Assembly: GCF_002688565.1 (NCBI RefSeq)
Contig: NZ_CP024011.1
Location: 1,550,001-1,614,000 of the forward strand
From: Acinetobacter sp. LoGeW2-3
Lineage (GTDB): Bacteria > Pseudomonadota > Gammaproteobacteria > Pseudomonadales > Moraxellaceae
Reading direction: 5' to 3'
Length of the DNA stretch: 64,000 nucleotides
Translations under genes and position numbers: made by a program
Shown here: positions 27,422-35,964 of the stretch, piece by piece
Numbering within the stretch: position 1 is the stretch's first letter
Layout of the letters: the number at the start of each line of letters is the position of its first letter
The notes under the pieces: generated by a model
The model's input: only the letters and a program-made list of their open reading frames with translations
Told to the model about the DNA's origin: nothing
Database searches by the model: none

Positions 27422-28309
27422 CTAAGATGTTGTGTGATTTCGTTTAAAGCGATTTTGCAGTAGAGGACTACAAAGTAGGATAGCTGAGAAAATCAGTGCC
27501 AGCCCAAGCAGGCTCATCACATCCGGTATTTCTTTCCAGAATATATAACCCCAAATCCCGGCAAAGATAATGGCTACATAGTTGACTGGTCCAATCTGAC
27601 CTGCGGGTGCCAGTTTATAGGCATTCGACATAAAGATCTGACTGACATTGGCCAGAATACCTGCTGCGACTAAGTACATCAGTTCGGTCAGCTCATAGGG
27701 ACGCCAGTGCCAGAACATCGGAATCACGGAAACCAAAGTACCGATAAAGCAGAAATAGAATACGATGCGTTCTGGCGGTTCGGTATCCGTCAATGCACGT
27801 ACAGTCACAAAAGCCATCGCAGCTAAGAAACTGGCACTAAGTCCAATCACTGACATGATGTTAAACAGTCCCGAGTCTGGCTTGGTTACACAGAGAACCC
27901 CAATAAAACCGATCCCTGCGGCAAGTAGCATCGCTTTGGTGATCTTTTCTTTTAAAAATAGCCAGGCAATGAAGGGGATAAAGATCGGGGAAGAATAGGT
28001 AAACACCATGGCATTGGACAGCTTGAGATGAGCAATGGCATAGAAGAAGCCATACATTGCCATTAAACCGACCACAGAACGCCAGACATGCATCCATAAC
28101 TTTTCAGTTTTAAAGAAACCGATACCTTTAGTCAGCAGCAAAGGTAGGAATAACAGCATGCCTACTGCATTACGGAAAAACACGACAGTCGCGTTATCGG
28201 CTGTATGTGAGGCATAGCGAATGCAGACACCCATCATGGAGAACAGCAAAGCTGAGCAGGTCAGCAGAAGGATGGCTTTAATCAGATTGGATGGGGCTGC
28301 GCTGGGCAT
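27422..28309 (-). CDS. EamA/DMT-family transporter
   Basis: A 295-residue inner-membrane protein with ten predicted helices in two EamA repeats; the second begins around residue 155. The family exports metabolites such as amino acids and other small molecules. The conserved FFRNAVGMLLF and end-of-repeat IFIPFIAWLFLKEKIT segments are visible. The substrate cannot be inferred. Alone on the minus strand, convergent with the TRAP permease. Confidence 0.85.
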   Translation of the reverse strand: MPSAAPSNLIKAILLLTCSALLFSMMGVCIRYASHTADNATVVFFRNAVGMLLFLPLLLTKGIGFFKTEKLWMHVWRSVVGLMAMYGFFYAIAHLKLSNAMVFTYSSPIFIPFIAWLFLKEKITKAMLLAAGIGFIGVLCVTKPDSGLFNIMSVIGLSASFLAAMAFVTVRALTDTEPPERIVFYFCFIGTLVSVIPMFWHWRPYELTELMYLVAAGILANVSQIFMSNAYKLAPAGQIGPVNYVAIIFAGIWGYIFWKEIPDVMSLLGLALIFSAILLCSPLLQNRFKRNHTTS

Positions 28310-28364
28310 AAAAAGGCATCGCTAAAAGATTGTGGAATATTCTAGCGAATTATTAGATTAAAAA

Positions 28365-28796
28365 TTATGATTTTTCTGCAAGTTGGGCTTCAAGCAGCTT
28401 GATCTGCTCTTCCTTGAGTTTGATTAGCTCATCGGCATCTTTGTGCTGGGCATCTAGCGTCGCCTTCTGCTCATCTAGCTGTGACTGGATATCTTCCAGA
28501 CGGGAGATTTCCTCTTTGGCTAATGCAGGGTTCTCAGGCACTGGTGCTTTAATCAGATCGTCCTGTACCAATCGCTTAGCACGGTTTGCTTCTGTTTCAG
28601 CTGGGGCAGTTTTAGCAGTTGCCTTAGTCTCAATAGGTTCTTGAACAGGAGTGACTGTTGCGACTTCCTGTTCAGGCGTTTCCTGTGACGAAGATGCACT
28701 GAACCACTGATACGCAAATACCAGAATCACGACAGTGACTAAAGCCCCAATAATCCCCATTAAAAGTTTAGAACTATCCCTTTGCTCCACACTCAT
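28365..28796 (-). CDS. Membrane-anchored coiled-coil protein of unknown function
   Basis: 143 residues: a short cytoplasmic N-terminus, one membrane helix (about 12-31), a Thr/Pro/Glu/Ala-rich linker (35-75) and a coiled coil (about 92-140) rich in E, K, L and Q. I do not recognise the family. It lies 28 bases after yheV and probably belongs to the prlC-yheV transcript. Confidence 0.75.
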   Translation of the reverse strand: MSVEQRDSSKLLMGIIGALVTVVILVFAYQWFSASSSQETPEQEVATVTPVQEPIETKATAKTAPAETEANRAKRLVQDDLIKAPVPENPALAKEEISRLEDIQSQLDEQKATLDAQHKDADELIKLKEEQIKLLEAQLAEKS

Positions 28797-28824
28797 ATTT
28801 TCAACCTTATTTATTTTTCTATAC

Positions 28825-29040
28825 TTAACGTGGTTTAAATTGAATCACACCCACTTCATCAGGTACAGCAGGAACTTCAGGTTGCTCAACGTGGGTCGGA
28901 CGGTTTTCCTCATAGCCACAGTCGATACATTCGATCCATTCATTCTCGCCGGAGGTCAGCATGACAATCCGATCCATCGCCTGACATTTTGGACATTTAG
29001 CACCTGCAATGAAACGACGTTTGATGGTCATCATACTCAC
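28825..29040 (-). CDS. yheV: YheV-family zinc-ribbon protein
   Basis: A 71-residue protein with a Cys4 zinc ribbon (Cys16, Cys19, Cys38, Cys41) and a C-terminal GVIQFKPR tail like that of E. coli YheV. Function unknown. It follows prlC by 25 bases, an arrangement also seen in other gammaproteobacteria. The start may be the ATG at the third or fourth codon. Confidence 0.85.
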   Translation of the reverse strand: MSMMTIKRRFIAGAKCPKCQAMDRIVMLTSGENEWIECIDCGYEENRPTHVEQPEVPAVPDEVGVIQFKPR

Positions 29041-29065
29041 CTGTTGATTAACTTAAACCGCTAGT

Positions 29066-31105
29066 TTAAGCATTTTTTACCGTATTCGTCCAACCTTGAT
29101 GACGGAGTAGGGCATCAATTTTTGGTTCACGACCACGGAAGTTCACAAATGCATCCAGTGCAGTGTCTTTTCCGCCGACTGCCAGGATGTTCTTGCGGAA
29201 GGCATGACCCGTGTCAGTATTGAAAATACCTTCAGTTTCAAAACGGTCAAAAGCATCACTTGCCAGGACTTCTGCCCATTTATAAGAATAGTATCCGGCT
29301 GCATAACCACCTGCAAAAATATGACTAAAGCTGTGCTGGAAACGGTTATACGGTGTTGTTGGCAACACGGCATATTTGTCGCGAATATCATTCAACGTCG
29401 CCTGAACCTGTTCGGCATTTAGCGCTGGATTGGCACGGTGAATGGTCAGATCGAACAGAGCAAACTCGAGCTGACGTAAGGTCTGCATGCCTGACTGGAA
29501 GAAGCGGGCATCTAGCAGAGCTTTAAGCAGATCTGCTGGCAGAACTTCTTTGGTCTCAATATGCTCGCTCAGCAGGTTCAGGCTATCCTGATCCCAAGCC
29601 CAGAATTCCATAAACTGACTTGGCAGCTCGACTGCATCCCAAGCCACGCCATGTGTACCCGCAACGGAGATATTGTCCACTTCAGTCAGCATATGATGCA
29701 GACCATGACCAAACTCATGAAATAGGGTAGTGACTTCATCGTGGCTCAATAGGGCAGGTTTGTCGCCCACTGGTGGGGTAAAGTTACCGACCATATAGCA
29801 GATTGGCTTTTGTACGCCGTCGTGAGTACGCATACGTGAGCGGAAACCACTCATCCAGGCACCACCACGTTTACCTTGGCGGGCATACAGGTCAAAGTAG
29901 AAACCACCGACCACTTCACCCTGATCTTCCAGTTCAAAGTAATGCGCATCTGGATGCCAAAGCGGCGCTTCACGTTCGATGACCTGAATGCCATATAGAC
30001 GGTTCACAATATTAAACAGGCCTTGAATCACTTTTGGTGTTGGGAAATAAGGTTTCAATGCTTCTTGTGACAGGTTGAACTGCTGCATTTTCAGCTTTTC
30101 AGAATAATAGCTGCTGTCCCATGGTTGCAGTTCAGTAATGCCATCTTCAGCTGCAATCGCTTTCAGTTCAGCAATTTCTTTTTCGGCAGGTGCACGTGCA
30201 TGTTCAGCCAGATCTCGCAGGAATTCATCAACCGCATCTACACTTGGTGCCATTTTGCTAGCTAGTGAATATTCGGCATAGTTGTTAAAGCCGAGCAAAG
30301 CTGCCATTTCCTGACGCAGACTCAGAATTTCTTCCATCACTGGCGTATTGTCAAATTCAGACTTGTCAGACTGATCTGAAGCACGCGTGGTATACGCCTT
30401 ATAGATTTCCTCACGCAGACTGCGGTTTTCTGAATGAGTCATGATGGCTAGATAAGACGGGAAATCTAAGGTCGCAACGGGCTGATCTAGCTCATGTTGC
30501 TTGCCATATTGTTTGAGTAGTTCAATATTGCTTGCTGATAAACCTGCCAGCTCATCTTCATTTAATGGTCTGAAGTAGGCCTGAGTGGCATCCAGTACAT
30601 GGTTAGAGAAGTCTGATGATAGGTGAGACAAACGTGCCGAGATTTCTGCATAACGTTTCTTTGCTTCACCTTCGAGTGCCACACCAGACAGTTTAAAGTC
30701 ACGCAATGCCAGTTTAATCGCACTTTGCTGTGCGGCAGAAAGGTCAGTAAAAATCGATGCATCATGCACATGCTGATAGGTTTGATACAATGCTGTATGT
30801 TGACCGAGCTGAGTATAGTATTCACTTAAACCTGGTAATAGTGCTTGATAAACTTCACGCGTTTCCGCATTGTTCTTCACGGCATTGAGATGCGACAGGA
30901 TGCCCCAAGCCTCGCTCATATTATTTTCGAGTGTGTCGACATGTTCTAAAATAGCGAGCTGTTCCTGAGCTGAATCAGGCGTTTCTGTGAGGTCATTTAG
31001 GAATTTTTGTCCTTCAGTAATACAGCTTTCAATCTTTTGTTTGAGCTCTTCTAATGTAATCTGATCAAATTGTGGAACAGGCAAAGTTGCCTTTTCTAAA
31101 GTCAT
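29066..31105 (-). CDS. prlC: Oligopeptidase A (M3 metallopeptidase)
   Basis: This cytoplasmic zinc peptidase degrades short peptides, including cleaved signal peptides. It has 679 residues with the HExxH motif in TLFHEFGHGLHHML (around residue 465) and the downstream third ligand region (GTHGVAWDAVELPSQFMEFW). Length matches E. coli PrlC (680). First gene of a probable operon with yheV and a coiled-coil protein. Confidence 0.97.
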   Translation of the reverse strand: MTLEKATLPVPQFDQITLEELKQKIESCITEGQKFLNDLTETPDSAQEQLAILEHVDTLENNMSEAWGILSHLNAVKNNAETREVYQALLPGLSEYYTQLGQHTALYQTYQHVHDASIFTDLSAAQQSAIKLALRDFKLSGVALEGEAKKRYAEISARLSHLSSDFSNHVLDATQAYFRPLNEDELAGLSASNIELLKQYGKQHELDQPVATLDFPSYLAIMTHSENRSLREEIYKAYTTRASDQSDKSEFDNTPVMEEILSLRQEMAALLGFNNYAEYSLASKMAPSVDAVDEFLRDLAEHARAPAEKEIAELKAIAAEDGITELQPWDSSYYSEKLKMQQFNLSQEALKPYFPTPKVIQGLFNIVNRLYGIQVIEREAPLWHPDAHYFELEDQGEVVGGFYFDLYARQGKRGGAWMSGFRSRMRTHDGVQKPICYMVGNFTPPVGDKPALLSHDEVTTLFHEFGHGLHHMLTEVDNISVAGTHGVAWDAVELPSQFMEFWAWDQDSLNLLSEHIETKEVLPADLLKALLDARFFQSGMQTLRQLEFALFDLTIHRANPALNAEQVQATLNDIRDKYAVLPTTPYNRFQHSFSHIFAGGYAAGYYSYKWAEVLASDAFDRFETEGIFNTDTGHAFRKNILAVGGKDTALDAFVNFRGREPKIDALLRHQGWTNTVKNA

Positions 31106-31179
31106 GTCGGTCTGCCGATTTATTTCCTATGTTGGTTCTAGAAATAAGGGTACGCGAGGGATAAATCAAGCTTTTGATA

Positions 31180-31767
31180 TTATTTATTCTGTATTGTTTT
31201 GAGCGTTTGAATGGATTCGATATTTTGTATATAGGTGCCAAAGCGACCTTGAATGATGGATAACTTCATGTGTAGAAATTGGTTTTTGTAATTTTCATAT
31301 TCGATTGAGTTGAGGCGAAAAATACGGGAAGTGTCATAAGGTGTTTTAAAAGAATAGTAGATACTTCCTTTTTTGCCATGTTTTTTGACAGCTGTAGTAT
31401 TGATCGTAACAACAGTAGGTTGACCAAAAATCATGGTGTGAAGCAGAGGTGGATAGAACATTATATTTGGATAAAGAATCAAAATAGCAAAAAGGGGAAG
31501 TAAGAATAAAAAATAGAACTTTGGTTTGTTATGTGCATTTTTCCATGTACGGGGTATGACCCACTCTTCCTGCCGATAGAGAATATAAAAGTAGATCAAA
31601 ATAACCAAATAAATAAGAGTTGAAACAATGAAGGCACCTATTTTGACCTGAAGCGTTGGCGTAAAATCCAAAGCAAAGATGGCAAACAGTCCTGAAATAG
31701 CTAGCAGTAAAAATGTGATTAGCACATATTCATGATAATAATATTTAGAGATATTTTTGGGTTTCAT
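31180..31767 (-). CDS. Hypothetical membrane protein
   Basis: 195 residues with three predicted membrane helices in the first 120 (about 14-32, 41-64, 86-110), then a soluble C-terminal domain. Lower G+C and more lysine and isoleucine than its neighbours suggest a lineage-specific or acquired gene. I do not recognise the family. Confidence 0.65.
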   Translation of the reverse strand: MKPKNISKYYYHEYVLITFLLLAISGLFAIFALDFTPTLQVKIGAFIVSTLIYLVILIYFYILYRQEEWVIPRTWKNAHNKPKFYFLFLLPLFAILILYPNIMFYPPLLHTMIFGQPTVVTINTTAVKKHGKKGSIYYSFKTPYDTSRIFRLNSIEYENYKNQFLHMKLSIIQGRFGTYIQNIESIQTLKTIQNK

Positions 31768-31806
31768 TTTTTTAAGTGACTTATTTTTATAGAAATATAT
31801 TAAATG

Positions 31807-31834
31807 AAAAAGAGCGCCGTAGCGCTCTTTTTTT
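31807..31834. terminator. Bidirectional terminator downstream of rnr
   Basis: AGAGCGC (31811-31817) pairs with GCGCTCT (31822-31828), flanked by A- and T-runs. It terminates rnr on the minus strand. Confidence 0.85.
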
Positions 31835-31845
31835 AACTGTGAAAA

Positions 31846-34293
31846 TTATTCACCCTTTGGCTTTGCATTGGATTTTTTCTTTTTCACTTTAGCTTTTTTC
31901 TTTACTTTACCTTTATCCTTTGCTTCAGACTTTCCTGCAGATTTTTTAGCAGGCTTTTTGCTGTAGGAACTGGGTTTTCCTTTGTCTTTTTTGCGTCGTA
32001 TGGGTTGTTCTCCATCAGCACTGTCCTGGGCTTTGGACTCACGTTCATTTTTGCCAAAGACTTGTTCAGCTGCTTCTGGACGGACTAAAGGCTTTTTCTC
32101 TGCGACACGTGGTGCACGGGCACGGATTTGACGGCCAGCATGAGTGAGCTGTTGTACCAGTTCGAAGTCAATCTTACGTTCTTCCAGATTCACACCGGCA
32201 ACTTTAATTTTCACTTCATCACCCAGACCGAAGATCTGACCACGGTTCTGACCGACCAGACTTTGGCTGCTTTGATCAAAGACAAAGAAGTCATCGCCGA
32301 GCTGGCTGACATGGATCATGCCATCGACATAAAGGTCTTTCAGCGTGACAAAAAGACCGAATTCTGCAGTCGCACTGATAATACCAACAAACTCTTCACC
32401 CAGATGCTGCTGCATATAGTGACATTTCAACCAGGTGGTTACAGAACGTGAAGCTTCATCGGCACGACGTTCAGTTGCAGAGAAATGCTCACCGGCATCA
32501 TCCAGTGATGCACCTGAAATAGGATATGGTTTTTGCGCCAACTGTGCTTTGATCGCCCGGTGTAACAACAGGTCAGGGTAACGACGGATTGGCGAAGTGA
32601 AATGCGTATAAGCATCATATGCCAGGCCAAAGTGGCCATCATTCTTCGCGCCGTAGTAGGCCTGCATCATTGAGCGTAACAATACCGCATGAATACTTGG
32701 TGCATCGATCCGGTCTTTGGTCGCTTCAATAACTTCCTGATAATCTTTTTGTGTTGGCTGTTCCGGGAATTTCAGGCCGAGCAACTTCACAAAGTCACGT
32801 ACTTTCTGGATGCGAGAAAATTCTGGTGGCTGATGCACACGGTACAGCATTGGAATTTCATTTTTTAGTGCATATTCCGCAGCGGCCACGTTAGCAAGCA
32901 ACATGCATTCTTCAATCAGTTTGTGTGCATCATTACGGGTGCGTGGCAGAATTTCTTTAATACCGCCCAGCTCATCGAAAGTCATATAGGTTTCAATAGT
33001 TTCGAATTCCATTGCATGACGATCTGCACGTAATTCTTTTAATACCTGATATAGCTGGAATAGGGTGTTCAGTGATTTACGTACCTCACGATCTTCAGTA
33101 ATCGCTGCACTATCACCATCAAAATACTTGGCCACCTGATCATAGGTCAGACGTGCTTTCGAATGCATCACAGAAGGGTAGAATTCAAAACTGGTCACCC
33201 GGCCAGCGCGTGATAGTTTTAAATCACAGACCATACATAAACGATCAACGTTTGGATTTAAAGAACATAGGCCATTGGATAGGGCTTCAGGCAGCATTGG
33301 CAAGACATAATGCGGGAAGTACACCGAAGTACCACGTTCCTGAGCTTCATCATCCAATGGTTTACCGACACGGACATAGTGGCTCACATCAGCAATGGCG
33401 ACAACGACACGGTAACCGCCACCCGGACGTTTCTCTGCATAAACAGCATCATCAAAATCGCGGGCATCTTCACCATCAATAGTCACTAACGCCAGATCAC
33501 GCAGGTCGATACGGCCTTCGCGGTCTTTAGCACTTGGTTCTTTAAAGCTTTCAGCTTCTTTAACGACTTCAGCAGGGAACTCGTACGGCAGGCCATATTC
33601 TAAAATCGTTTGTGGAATAATAATTTCTGTATCTGCTTTATCAGCCATTGACTGGATAATATGCGCAGTCGCAAATTCTTCTTTGGTTGGATAGGTATCA
33701 ATCGCGACACGAATGGAGTCGCCAACTTTTACTTTGGCATGTTCAATCAGTTCTTTTTCTAGGGTGATTGGTTGATGTGCATTCGGGCTGGCTGGTTGTA
33801 CGAAATATTCGCCTTCATATTCACACAATTTACCAATAATCTGTTTGACGCGATGCTGCACGACTTCAGTAATAAAGCCCCAAGCTTTGCCTTTGCGGTC
33901 GACTGAAGTTTGACGGACTTTAACGCGGTCACCATTAAAGACCTGACGTAATTCACGTTCTGGAAGTAACAGGTCATCCTGTCCAGAAATATTGGCAGTG
34001 CCCATGCCTTTAGAATTGATATACACCGTGGCTTCATATTCTGGTTGCTCTGTGGCAATCTGGAATTTATAACCATCTTTCATTAACTGACCATCACGCA
34101 CCATGGCAATCAGGCGGTGGCTCAGGGCATCAATACTTTTTTGATCTGCAATTTCGAAATGTTCGACCAGGTCGGCATGCGACTGGGCATTATTCTTTTC
34201 AATAGTTTCTAAAATCAGTGTACGGCTTGGGATAGGGTTGTCATAACGTTCAGCTTCAGCTTTTGCTTCAGGATCGACCCAATTTTTCATCAT
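31846..34293 (-). CDS. rnr: Ribonuclease R
   Basis: A 3'-5' exoribonuclease that degrades structured RNA, including in rRNA quality control. It has 815 residues: an N-terminal winged helix (about 25-85), cold-shock domains, the RNB catalytic domain with the metal-binding set in TIDGEDARDFDDAVYAEKR (about residue 275), an S1 domain (about 650-730) and a highly basic Lys-rich tail (KKDKGKPSSYSKK onward) that in other RNase R aids unwinding. Start is one of two adjacent ATGs (34293/34290). Confidence 0.97.
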   Translation of the reverse strand: MMKNWVDPEAKAEAERYDNPIPSRTLILETIEKNNAQSHADLVEHFEIADQKSIDALSHRLIAMVRDGQLMKDGYKFQIATEQPEYEATVYINSKGMGTANISGQDDLLLPERELRQVFNGDRVKVRQTSVDRKGKAWGFITEVVQHRVKQIIGKLCEYEGEYFVQPASPNAHQPITLEKELIEHAKVKVGDSIRVAIDTYPTKEEFATAHIIQSMADKADTEIIIPQTILEYGLPYEFPAEVVKEAESFKEPSAKDREGRIDLRDLALVTIDGEDARDFDDAVYAEKRPGGGYRVVVAIADVSHYVRVGKPLDDEAQERGTSVYFPHYVLPMLPEALSNGLCSLNPNVDRLCMVCDLKLSRAGRVTSFEFYPSVMHSKARLTYDQVAKYFDGDSAAITEDREVRKSLNTLFQLYQVLKELRADRHAMEFETIETYMTFDELGGIKEILPRTRNDAHKLIEECMLLANVAAAEYALKNEIPMLYRVHQPPEFSRIQKVRDFVKLLGLKFPEQPTQKDYQEVIEATKDRIDAPSIHAVLLRSMMQAYYGAKNDGHFGLAYDAYTHFTSPIRRYPDLLLHRAIKAQLAQKPYPISGASLDDAGEHFSATERRADEASRSVTTWLKCHYMQQHLGEEFVGIISATAEFGLFVTLKDLYVDGMIHVSQLGDDFFVFDQSSQSLVGQNRGQIFGLGDEVKIKVAGVNLEERKIDFELVQQLTHAGRQIRARAPRVAEKKPLVRPEAAEQVFGKNERESKAQDSADGEQPIRRKKDKGKPSSYSKKPAKKSAGKSEAKDKGKVKKKAKVKKKKSNAKPKGE

Positions 34294-34513
34294 GTCTTTA
34301 AATTTTCCTAGGAGATGGGATTAGCATAAGACATGTACGCTCAGACTGCACGTAAATGATTGCAATAATCTGTTTAAGTTTCCGTTTTTCGGCTGATTTT
34401 CGACTACTGGATATAAAGCGGAGCTTTTTCGCGCAATAAGTGTATAAAAATAGGTAAATTGTTTAAAAAGTATTTAATCGAGCAAAAAACTGCACTTTTT
34501 TTCAAAGCTTCGC

Positions 34514-34542
34514 TTGCAGTGCTATGCCGAAATTTGTATTAT
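34514..34542 (+). promoter_or_regulatory. Promoter of the tRNA-Ser/tRNA-Arg unit
   Basis: TTGCAG (34514-34519) and TATTAT (34537-34542) with a 17-bp spacer, 14 bp before the tRNA-Ser gene. Confidence 0.65.
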
Positions 34543-34555
34543 GGCGGCACGTTAC

Positions 34556-34645
34556 GGTGAGATGGGTGAGTGGCTGAAACCACGTCCCTGCTAAGGACGC
34601 ATACGGGTAACTGTATCGAGGGTTCGAATCCCTCTCTCACCGCCA
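34556..34645 (+). tRNA. serT: tRNA-Ser (anticodon GCT)
   Basis: A 90-nt class II tRNA with acceptor stem GGTGAGA/TCTCACC, encoded CCA, long variable arm and anticodon GCT in the loop CTGCTAA. It reads AGC/AGU codons. Gene symbol is nominal. Confidence 0.95.
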
Positions 34646-34661
34646 CGCTTACTTACGTCGC

Positions 34662-34738
34662 GCGCTCATAGCTCAGCTGGATAGAGCACTTGGCTACGAA
34701 CTAAGGGGTCGGGAGTTCGAATCTCTCTGAGCGCACCA
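34662..34738 (+). tRNA. argV: tRNA-Arg (anticodon ACG), copy 1
   Basis: A 77-nt tRNA with acceptor stem GCGCTCA/TGAGCGC, encoded CCA and anticodon loop CTACGAA. The wobble A is normally edited to inosine to read CGU/C/A. Identical to the copies at 34788 and 35788. Probably co-transcribed with tRNA-Ser. Confidence 0.95.
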
Positions 34739-34787
34739 AGTAAGTTAAGCAGAAAAAACGTATTGCCAACCTAGGCACACAAGTTAC

Positions 34788-34864
34788 GCGCTCATAGCTC
34801 AGCTGGATAGAGCACTTGGCTACGAACTAAGGGGTCGGGAGTTCGAATCTCTCTGAGCGCACCA
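34788..34864 (+). tRNA. argV: tRNA-Arg (anticodon ACG), copy 2
   Basis: Identical in all 77 bases to copy 1, 49 bases downstream. No clear promoter lies between them, so it should be processed from the same transcript. A terminator follows. Confidence 0.95.
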
Positions 34865-34876
34865 ACTTGAACAATT

Positions 34877-34900
34877 AACCGTACATGTTGCGGTTTTTTT
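34877..34900 (+). terminator. Terminator of the tRNA unit
   Basis: AACCG (34877-34881) pairs with CGGTT (34891-34895), followed by a T-run. Confidence 0.75.
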
Positions 34901-34979
34901 GTGCCTAAAATATACAGAATTAAAATACATTGAATGCTAAAAATAAGTCTTAGGCGACATAATAAAAAGAAGGCATGCA

Positions 34980-35582
34980 ATGAGAAAAATTATCGTACAG
35001 GAATTTCTAACCTTAGATGGTGTGATGCAGGCACCGGGTGGACCTGAGGAAGATAGCTCGAATCATTTTCAATATGGTGGTTGGGTTGCACCTTATTTTA
35101 CCGATTCAGATGACGTATTTAATCAAATCATGCAAACCTGGATGCGGTCTACCGATATTCTTCTAGGTAAAAACACCTTCCAGATTTTTGAACCTTACTG
35201 GCCAAAGCATGCTGATGAGTGGCCGGGAATTAATCAGGTCAACAAATACGTTTTATCTACTAGCTTGAATCACTCGGATTGGCAAAATACATTTTTTCTG
35301 AAAACGATTGATGAGATAAAGCAGGTTAAAGCTTCGGAAGGTAGTGATATTAAAGTTCATGGCAGTGCCAGTCTGGTACAGGCACTTTTTAAACATGGGC
35401 TAGTGGATGAACTTAGTTTGATGACGTTTCCTGTTATTCTTGGTACAGGTAAGCGTCTGTTTGCTGAAGACTCCATTCCTGCAGCTTTTGAATTGACAGA
35501 TCATCTAGTCACATCTAATGGCATCGTTTTTTCTTACTATAAGCGGGCAGGAAAGGTAAGAACTGGTACGGTAGGTGAGTGA
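34980..35582 (+). CDS. RibD C-terminal/DHFR-like reductase
   Basis: A 200-residue dihydrofolate-reductase-fold protein of the RibD_C family (YyaP/YwjB type). Typical features are EFLTLDGVMQAPGGPEED at the N-terminus, LLGKNTFQIFEPYWP, and KVHGSASLVQALFKHGLVDEL with the nucleotide-binding Gly/Ser. These proteins are probably NADPH-dependent reductases of unknown substrate. The gene lies alone between two identical tRNA-Arg genes, which may mark an insertion. Confidence 0.85.
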   Translation: MRKIIVQEFLTLDGVMQAPGGPEEDSSNHFQYGGWVAPYFTDSDDVFNQIMQTWMRSTDILLGKNTFQIFEPYWPKHADEWPGINQVNKYVLSTSLNHSDWQNTFFLKTIDEIKQVKASEGSDIKVHGSASLVQALFKHGLVDELSLMTFPVILGTGKRLFAEDSIPAAFELTDHLVTSNGIVFSYYKRAGKVRTGTVGE

Positions 35583-35741
35583 TCCATCATCTTGTGTTGT
35601 AATCCTCCAGGAAATCTCATGTGAGTGAGGGTGATTTATTGGTTTTAGCTCTAAATTGGCCGGGAAATTCCCCTATAAAACCTGAATTTGCTGATATCGT
35701 TTATTTACTGTACGTTTGGTTGGGTTTTTATTAAAAAAGAC

Positions 35742-35769
35742 TTAACAAGTTTTGAAAAACATATATAAT
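35742..35769 (+). promoter_or_regulatory. Promoter of the third tRNA-Arg gene
   Basis: TTAACA (35742-35747) and a perfect TATAAT (35764-35769) with a 16-bp spacer, 19 bp before the tRNA. Unlike copy 2, this copy has its own promoter. Confidence 0.7.
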
Positions 35770-35787
35770 GCACCCCATCAAGACGTC

Positions 35788-35864
35788 GCGCTCATAGCTC
35801 AGCTGGATAGAGCACTTGGCTACGAACTAAGGGGTCGGGAGTTCGAATCTCTCTGAGCGCACCA
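35788..35864 (+). tRNA. argV: tRNA-Arg (anticodon ACG), copy 3
   Basis: Identical to copies 1 and 2. It stands alone with its own promoter and terminator, 1 kb from copy 2. Confidence 0.95.
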
Positions 35865-35884
35865 ATCTTGATAAGAATTCTGAA

Positions 35885-35911
35885 AAAACCGCACATTGAT
35901 GCGGTTTTTTT
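35885..35911 (+). terminator. Terminator of the third tRNA-Arg gene
   Basis: AAAACCGCA (35885-35893) pairs with TGCGGTTTT (35900-35908), followed by T. It resembles the terminator after copy 2 (ACCG...CGGT core). Confidence 0.85.
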
Positions 35912-35964
35912 ACGTCTGCTGTTTTTGGTTTATAGATATAAAAAAACAATAACTACTTCTAAAG

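Noticed and set aside
35752..35769. TTGAAA as -35 for the third tRNA-Arg promoter
   Set aside because: Only 6 bp separate it from TATAAT; TTAACA at 35742 with a 16-bp spacer fits better.
34865..35787. Integrated mobile element at tRNA-Arg
   Set aside because: No integrase, transposase or terminal inverted repeats; only a direct repeat of the tRNA and one metabolic gene.
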